A DNA stretch of 64,000 nt, from NCBI GenBank assembly GCA_003508835.1, contig PUFA01000072.1:7042501-7106500 (forward strand), written 5' to 3'. The DNA comes from Eonycteris spelaea (Eukaryota > Chordata > Mammalia > Chiroptera > Pteropodidae). Of this stretch, positions 58,656 through 64,000 are shown one piece after another. The notes under the pieces are model-generated. The model saw nothing but the letters and a program-made list of their open reading frames with translations, made no database searches and had not been told where the DNA came from. Within the stretch, counting starts at the first letter, position 1, and every line of letters starts with the position of its first letter. The position numbers and the translations under genes are program-made.

Positions 58656-61029
58656 CATTAGACCTGGGTAGTGTCTCTGGCTGTCCCAGGAGCTTATAGC
58701 TGCATGGGCCTGATCCCTGCCCCCCACATGCACCCACCCACCCACCCCAAATTCACACCTCCCAGTGTTTGTTAAGCATTGGATTCTGGGCATTATAGCT
58801 CATATTATTTTGCCCTGGGCTTAAAGGATCTGTTAAGTTGGGAAACCCCATTTCTTCATAGAGAAGTTGGAGGCCCCACTCACTCTGGCCTGGCGCTTGC
58901 CATGAGGTACAACTCTGGCGGGTCACTGCATTTCCTGGAATGAGCTGGTCTCCAAGGCCCCTCACCAATGCTCTGTGACTTTCATCTCCATCCTGAGTTC
59001 TGCACGCCTCAACTTTTTCTCTACCTGGGCTAGTGGAGCTGGTCCTGGATGGACACCTCAGGGTGTCACCGGGGCCTGATGTCAGCACAATATGGGGTGG
59101 AACCGTGGTGACCTGAGGCCCTGCATGCCCCGGGCTATTCGCTGTCACCCCACTGGGCAGGGGCTCTCTCACTCCTTGGTTCCTTTTTCTTGGGAACCAC
59201 CTGGAGCCCTTTCGCAGGCTGGGCCATCTCTGCTGAGCAGCCTGGGAAAAGCCCAGGTTACCAGGCCTGGGGCTCAAGGCAGGGCCCCCACCGCTGTAGG
59301 GGAAGGCCCAGGTTCCAGGCTGTTAACCCCCCTCTGGGGCAGACATTGTATCTAGGGAGTAAAACAGCATGTCACCCCACGGGCTCCTGGGGGCAGGGTG
59401 GTGTCCGACACATAGCACATTGGCGAGATGAATGACAGCAGCGTCCAAGGCCCCATGGCCCTCCCTTCCCCCGCTTACAACCCTGGACGCAAACTGACTT
59501 CTGTTTAGCAGCCCCCAAAACAGGCTCACTGGGCCATGCACGGGGTCACACATCCCCAGGACTGCAGCTCCCAGGTGCTGTGTTTCAGAGGACCCCTGAT
59601 GAGGATTACGGGGTGGGGAAGATGCTGCTCCCCAAGCTGGTGGCTCACTGGGGGTGGGAGGCAACCGTAGGGTGGAGCTAGGCCTGAAGAAGGTGAGGAT
59701 GAGGGTTGAGGAGGGGCTGTGGCAGAGCACAGGCCATGGTGTTTACTGGAAATGGGTCCAGATGTGGGTCAGAACATCTGTGTTGCGCGACCTTGTAGAG
59801 TTCCTTTTCCTCTTTCAGTCCTGTCTGTAAGGAGGGCAGAGTAAGAGCCAGACCACAGGTGGTTGCCAGGAGGTGGACGGAAACAAGGATTGGCACCCTG
59901 CTTTGTGAACTATCAAGGGACAGTCCCAACGTAAGGGACCCCAGTTACTCTTCTGCTGTTGCTAAGTCAAGTTTTGGCTTCTGGGTACTGTGGTGGCTCC
60001 CTCCATCTCTCTGCCAGGGAGAGGACAGATGGCACAGGTCCCTAACACCTCACCTAGGAGTCCTGTCTGTCACTGTACGTTGTTGTGTTACTAACATGCT
60101 GTCCCTGACCTCTGACCACTGAGCCAAGACATCCGGAAGCTGGGAGATGATACTAAATGTCTTGTTTATCTGGGAAGGAGAGAAGGGTGAGCAAAGAAAG
60201 ATGCCACAGGAGCTCCGGGGTCCTCAGAAAAACAGCACAGCTCTCTGCTTAAGACAGCGAGTCTCGGGAGCAGGGCCCCGAGAAGGGATGTTCTGTGCGG
60301 CCCCCAGATTTCTGAACCCCAGCGCTTCACCCACCGGTGACCCCGGGACAAGCAAAAGGTCAGCCTTGCCGCCAGCAGAGGCCTCCTCCTGGTGTTCCAA
60401 GGACCTGAAGGTCTAGATTAGGAACACAAGGGGCTGACGATCCTGGGCTGGAAGCCCGACTGTCTCTATATGAAGAGAGAAGTCACTCGAGCTCCATGGG
60501 GCTCGGTTTCCTCATGCATAAATGGGGACATGGGGGATAATGCAGGTCCGATCTCAGTGTGGAGCTGGGGCCACACAGACGGCTCCCCACACGGACACCG
60601 GCCCTTCTCAAATTAAGGGCCCGAGGGTGACCTCCTGGCACAGGTTCATTTGTGAGAAGAGGCACAGAGCGGACTCACGCCCATTAGTGTTTCCCAGAAT
60701 TGAGCTAACAGAAAAAAAATCACCCTCATTATCTGCAAGAGGCAGTCCTGGACTTCCGATAAAGGGATCTGTCAGGCTCCGGGGCTTACCAGAACTTTCT
60801 GTCATTCTTTCTGGGGAGGGGTGGGCGGAGACCCAGTCCCGTGGGAGGGCGGCCTGAGCTAGCCAGACAGCCTCCTGGGCCGCCAGAGGGATGGAAAGAA
60901 ACATGCACAGAGGAGGAGAGAGCTTCTGTTTGTGTTCAGAAAAGGCTCCTCTTCTCCCGAGAGCCTGACTCGGAGGCACACGTGACCTAAACAAGGAGCA
61001 CTGAGAAAAGGCAAAGTCACTGTCATTCA

Positions 61030-61180
61030 CGGAGCACTTTACTGTGGGTTAGGAATTCTGCATTTCAGTCCCATGGAGTAGTTGCTATCCTTATTCCCAT
61101 TTTTCAGAATAAAAACAGAAAAGGCTGAATAAGTGGCCCGAGGTTATGCAGCTGAGTCCAGATCCTACACTTGACAATCC
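61030..61180 (+). repeat. MIR-family SINE
   Basis: Blocks cggagcactttactgtgggt, ctatccttattcccattttt and gaataagtggcccgaggtta in MIR order. Confidence 0.65.
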
Positions 61181-62079
61181 TAAGAGGCCAGGCTTCAGAG
61201 CCCAGTTCCAGCCTCAAAGCCACGAGACAGCAGGAGAGGAAGCAGGTTCTCGCTGAAGCGTGAGCGATCTCGCCAGCAGGCTGACCATGGCGGACAAGGG
61301 AAGGTCGCCAGGGGACACGGGGCACCATCACACCAAGCAGACAGACTCCTATCTGCCCAAGAAGGTTCTCCATCATTTCAAAGAGAACTGACACACCTGC
61401 TTCAAGGCACGTCCTAGGAGCCCCCAGCGATGTCCCCTTCTGTTTCGTCACCCTGCCTCCCCAAGCCCACATCCACACCGACGACCCCAATTAAATCCCT
61501 TCCTGGAACTCCGCACAAGGCCCAGGGGTGAAGAGAAGGAGGACTGGGTCCGAAGGCATCACTCAGCATCCTCTCCGCCCCAATGTGAAGTGACACATCG
61601 GCCCCGATGCTCCACGCGCTTCAACAAACAGCGGCCTCAAGTCGGCCGGTTCTCATGCCTGCGCATTTGTGGGGTGCTCCCACGGCCTCCCTTCCCTTGG
61701 CACTGACCCCCCCCCAAATCCCAGACCCTAGGGTCGAATATCCGATGTTCGGGTACTTCTGCCTGACCCCAGCGTCCCCCTGCGCTTTTCCTAGTCCTCA
61801 GGGCATACAGAGGAAGTCCCCTCTGAAAGGACTTTGACAGGCATCTGTCTCGTCCCCTGACTAGGCCGATCTGCTCTCGCTTTCGAGTCAGTGGGGTTGT
61901 GTCTCGAGTCAACGGCTGCAAAGATGGGGTGAGAATGGAGGAGCGCCTCTCTGTGTCCCTTCTCACTGGGGGACGATGAGAAAGATGTGTTGGCGGGCTG
62001 GGTGTCATTGTCAACGTTCGTCCTGGTGGCTACAGAGTTTGTTTTTTCTTCTCCAGGGTTTTCAAGCTTTCTACGTGTC

Positions 62080-62200
62080 GTTCTGTGTGTGCATGCTTGT
62101 ATGTGTGCGTGCTTGTATGTGTGCGTGCGTATATATGCATGCGTGTGTGTGCATGTGTGCACGCACGTGCATGTGTGTGTGTGTGCATGTGTGTGTGTCC
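62080..62200. repeat. (TG)n degenerate microsatellite
   Basis: tgtgtgcatgcttgtatgtg-type repeats with an internal larger unit (about 16 bases: gcttgtatgtgtgcgt repeated), then tgtgtgtgtgtgcatgtg. Alternating purine-pyrimidine, Z-DNA potential. Confidence 0.9.
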
Positions 62201-62689
62201 TTCCTCTGCTCCTGCAAAGCCTTCGAGTCATAACAATAACTCTCCTAGCCCGGTGTCAAGGCTAATTTACACGTCGCTGGTTTGATGGCTTGATGCCGCA
62301 GGACACTAGCTTTCTCCTCTCCCCAAGCCCTCTGTCAGCTCCACAAGCCAGTCGCTCTCCAGAAAGCAGTTGTAGTTGAAGGTAAAAGACATGTTAGGTC
62401 AGCTAGCAATGGGGGGGAGGGTCAGTTTCAGGCAGCAGATCGCCCTGGGCCGAGGCCCCAAGCCCAGATCAGAGCAGATTCTGAGTAGCAAGTAAAGTCT
62501 GGGCTGAGTGCAATCTAGGGAGTCCTCCGGCAAAGCGAAACTTCACTCATCCAAGGCCACCAGAAGGTAACGGGAAGAGAGGCTGGGCAAGGAGGCTTAT
62601 GGGCCTTGTAATTGAATCTATAATAAATTAACTACATGGAAATTTGCAGAAGAGAATGTTCTCCCTTCTTTTGGACAAAGAGCTGGGCT

Positions 62690-62830
62690 AATGTTAGCAA
62701 TCACCTAGGCCACTTACTTTACAGACAGAAAATAAAATCCAGAGAGGTAAAGTGACTTGTTCACGGTCATACAGCTGACTACCAGCATAACCTGGGACAA
62801 AACGTGAGTTCCCCTAACCCTGGACCAGTA
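62690..62830. repeat. MIR-family SINE
   Basis: Blocks actttacagacagaaaataaaa, gagaggtaaagtgacttgttc and cggtcatacagctgactacc in MIR order. Confidence 0.65.
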
Positions 62831-63885
62831 CTTCTTCAAACGTTTTATTTCTGCAAGCAACGGAGTCCTTCCCTCTGCCCCACCAAGTGAATTGTACGAG
62901 ACACAAAACAGATCGAGGTGATCCTGCTTTGAAGTGGGGTGAGGATCCCAGAGCCCCACCTGCTTTACTTCCCTCCATCCAGGTCTTGGGGCGCTTCCGG
63001 GGGAAACCCTAAGGCTTCTGTCTGAAAATCCCGACCTTAATCATAACCATAGTAAGCCCTCAGTATAGGTCAGTCTCGGGAAGACACCAGGCACCCTTTT
63101 AAGGGTTTGACATGTATTTGCTCATTTGATCTCCGAAAAGCCCCGGGAGTCTCAGCACCAGTGGGGCTGCAGGCCTCATAGGCTCCTTTGCTGAGCTCCC
63201 TCCTCTACCTGCCCTGGCAAACAGCATCCCTTGGTACCTGGGCTCTTAAAATGGGATCCCCACTAGCTGAGAACACTTGTGCACAGCCCATCTCCTGAGC
63301 CATCTTGTCCTTGCACCTGAGCTCATCTCCTCCTGCCTCCTTCCCACCCACCTCTGCCTTCCCCCCATCTCGGAGAGTGGAGAAGGTGTGGCTCCAGGTT
63401 GGGCAGCTTCAGAGACCCGCAGAGCCCACAGGCTGCCTTGCTGGTCTTACCCAAATGCAAGCAGCTGGCCTGTGGGTGGGGTGCAGCCTGATCGTCAATT
63501 CGGTTTGACATACACAGTTACTATGAAACAAAACCCTTCCCAAACAGCCCTTCGATCACGTATGGGTCTCAGGAGTTTGGTTAGAGCATAAAAATAATGG
63601 CTTGTTTCTGCTCCATGGTGTTAAGGGGTCTCAGCTGGGAAGACTCGAAGATGGGGCGGGGGTGGGGGTTGGAGGTGGACTCAATGACTGCGGGCTAGAA
63701 TCACCTGGATCACCTTCATTCACGCGTCTGGGGGTTACTGCTGGCTGTCAGGTGGAGTCTCAGCTGGGCTGTCAGGCAGGGCACCTGTGTATGGCATCTC
63801 CATGCGGCATAGTTTAGGCTTCCTCACAGGATGGTAGCCAAGAACAAGTGTCCAAGAGAACAAGGCAGAAGCTTTATGAGCGTTT

Positions 63886-64000
63886 GTGACTGTTAGTTGC
63901 CTAGGTGTACCATAACAAAGTACCACAAACTGGGTGACTTCACAAAGTTGTTCTGTCACCGTTCTAGAGGCTAAAAGTTCAAAATCAAGATGCTGGCAGG
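63886..64000 (-). mobile_element. MaLR (MLT1-like) LTR, truncated by window end
   Basis: gttagttgcctaggtgtacc, ataacaaagtaccacaaact, gggtgacttcacaaagttgt, ttctagaggctaaaagttc and aaaatcaagatgctggcagg are the reverse-complement order of a MaLR LTR 3' end. The rest lies beyond the window. Confidence 0.8.

Larger units (their letters stand above)
57180..63885. other. Intergenic region upstream of CDC42EP4
   Basis: Ordinary intergenic DNA with MIR fragments, one hAT-type element near 58.5 kb, a 16-base tandem repeat near 58.03 kb, and a TG microsatellite at 62.1 kb. In human the next gene is SDK2; none of its exons is recognised here. Confidence 0.6.

Noticed and set aside
55537..62200. CRISPR-like or clustered regular repeats
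   Set aside because: The repeats are dinucleotide microsatellites in a mammalian genome, without unique spacers.

Overview
The window is nuclear DNA from a placental mammal. Evidence: spliced vertebrate genes with GT/AG junctions, CpG-island promoters, and old mammalian repeats (MIR, L2, L1M, MER20, MLT1-type LTRs, hAT-Charlie remnants). I recognise no primate Alu, rodent B1/B2, carnivore tRNA-Lys SINE or bovine SINE. That argues against primates and rodents, but I cannot name the species. Gene order and orientation, FAM104A(-) - MTNAP1/C17orf80(+) - CPSF4L(-) - CDC42EP4(-), match human 17q25.1 as I recall it.

Layout. 1-2260: intron 1 of FAM104A (VCF1). 2261-2481: FAM104A coding exon 1 in a CpG island, apparently sharing a bidirectional promoter with MTNAP1, whose noncoding first exon probably ends near 2671. 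4771-13317: MTNAP1 coding exons 2-5, plus strand. 13.4-20.0 kb: spacer with hAT remnants and MIR pieces. 20044-26251: five coding exons of CPSF4L, minus strand, with a retroposed 5S rRNA pseudogene in one intron. 26.3-36.6 kb: intergenic DNA with MaLR LTRs, MER20 and several AT-rich candidate regulatory blocks. 36.65-39.40 kb: 3' UTR and single coding exon of CDC42EP4, minus strand. 39.4-56.65 kb: CDC42EP4 intron 1, including an AT-rich, LINE- and DNA-transposon-rich insert at 46-51 kb. 55.6-57.2 kb: CpG island with the CDC42EP4 first exon and promoter. 57.2-64 kb: upstream intergenic DNA ending inside an MLT1-type LTR.

The genes are unrelated in function: a nuclear VCP/p97 cofactor, a mitochondrial nucleoid protein, a CPSF30-like CCCH zinc-finger protein, and a Cdc42 effector of the BORG family. 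No operon-like system and no novel multi-gene system is visible. The most important observation is that MTNAP1 and CDC42EP4 are broken by three single-base deletions, all in G/C homopolymers, with conserved protein sequence continuing in the shifted frame. This looks like assembly error rather than gene decay. Other points of interest are an overlapping upstream ORF in the CDC42EP4 leader, a polyglutamate expansion in CDC42EP4, loss of the human MTNAP1 start codon, a palindromic transposon remnant in the CDC42EP4 3' UTR, and a homeodomain-type palindrome at 35.6 kb. Comparisons to human proteins are from memory, not from a search.
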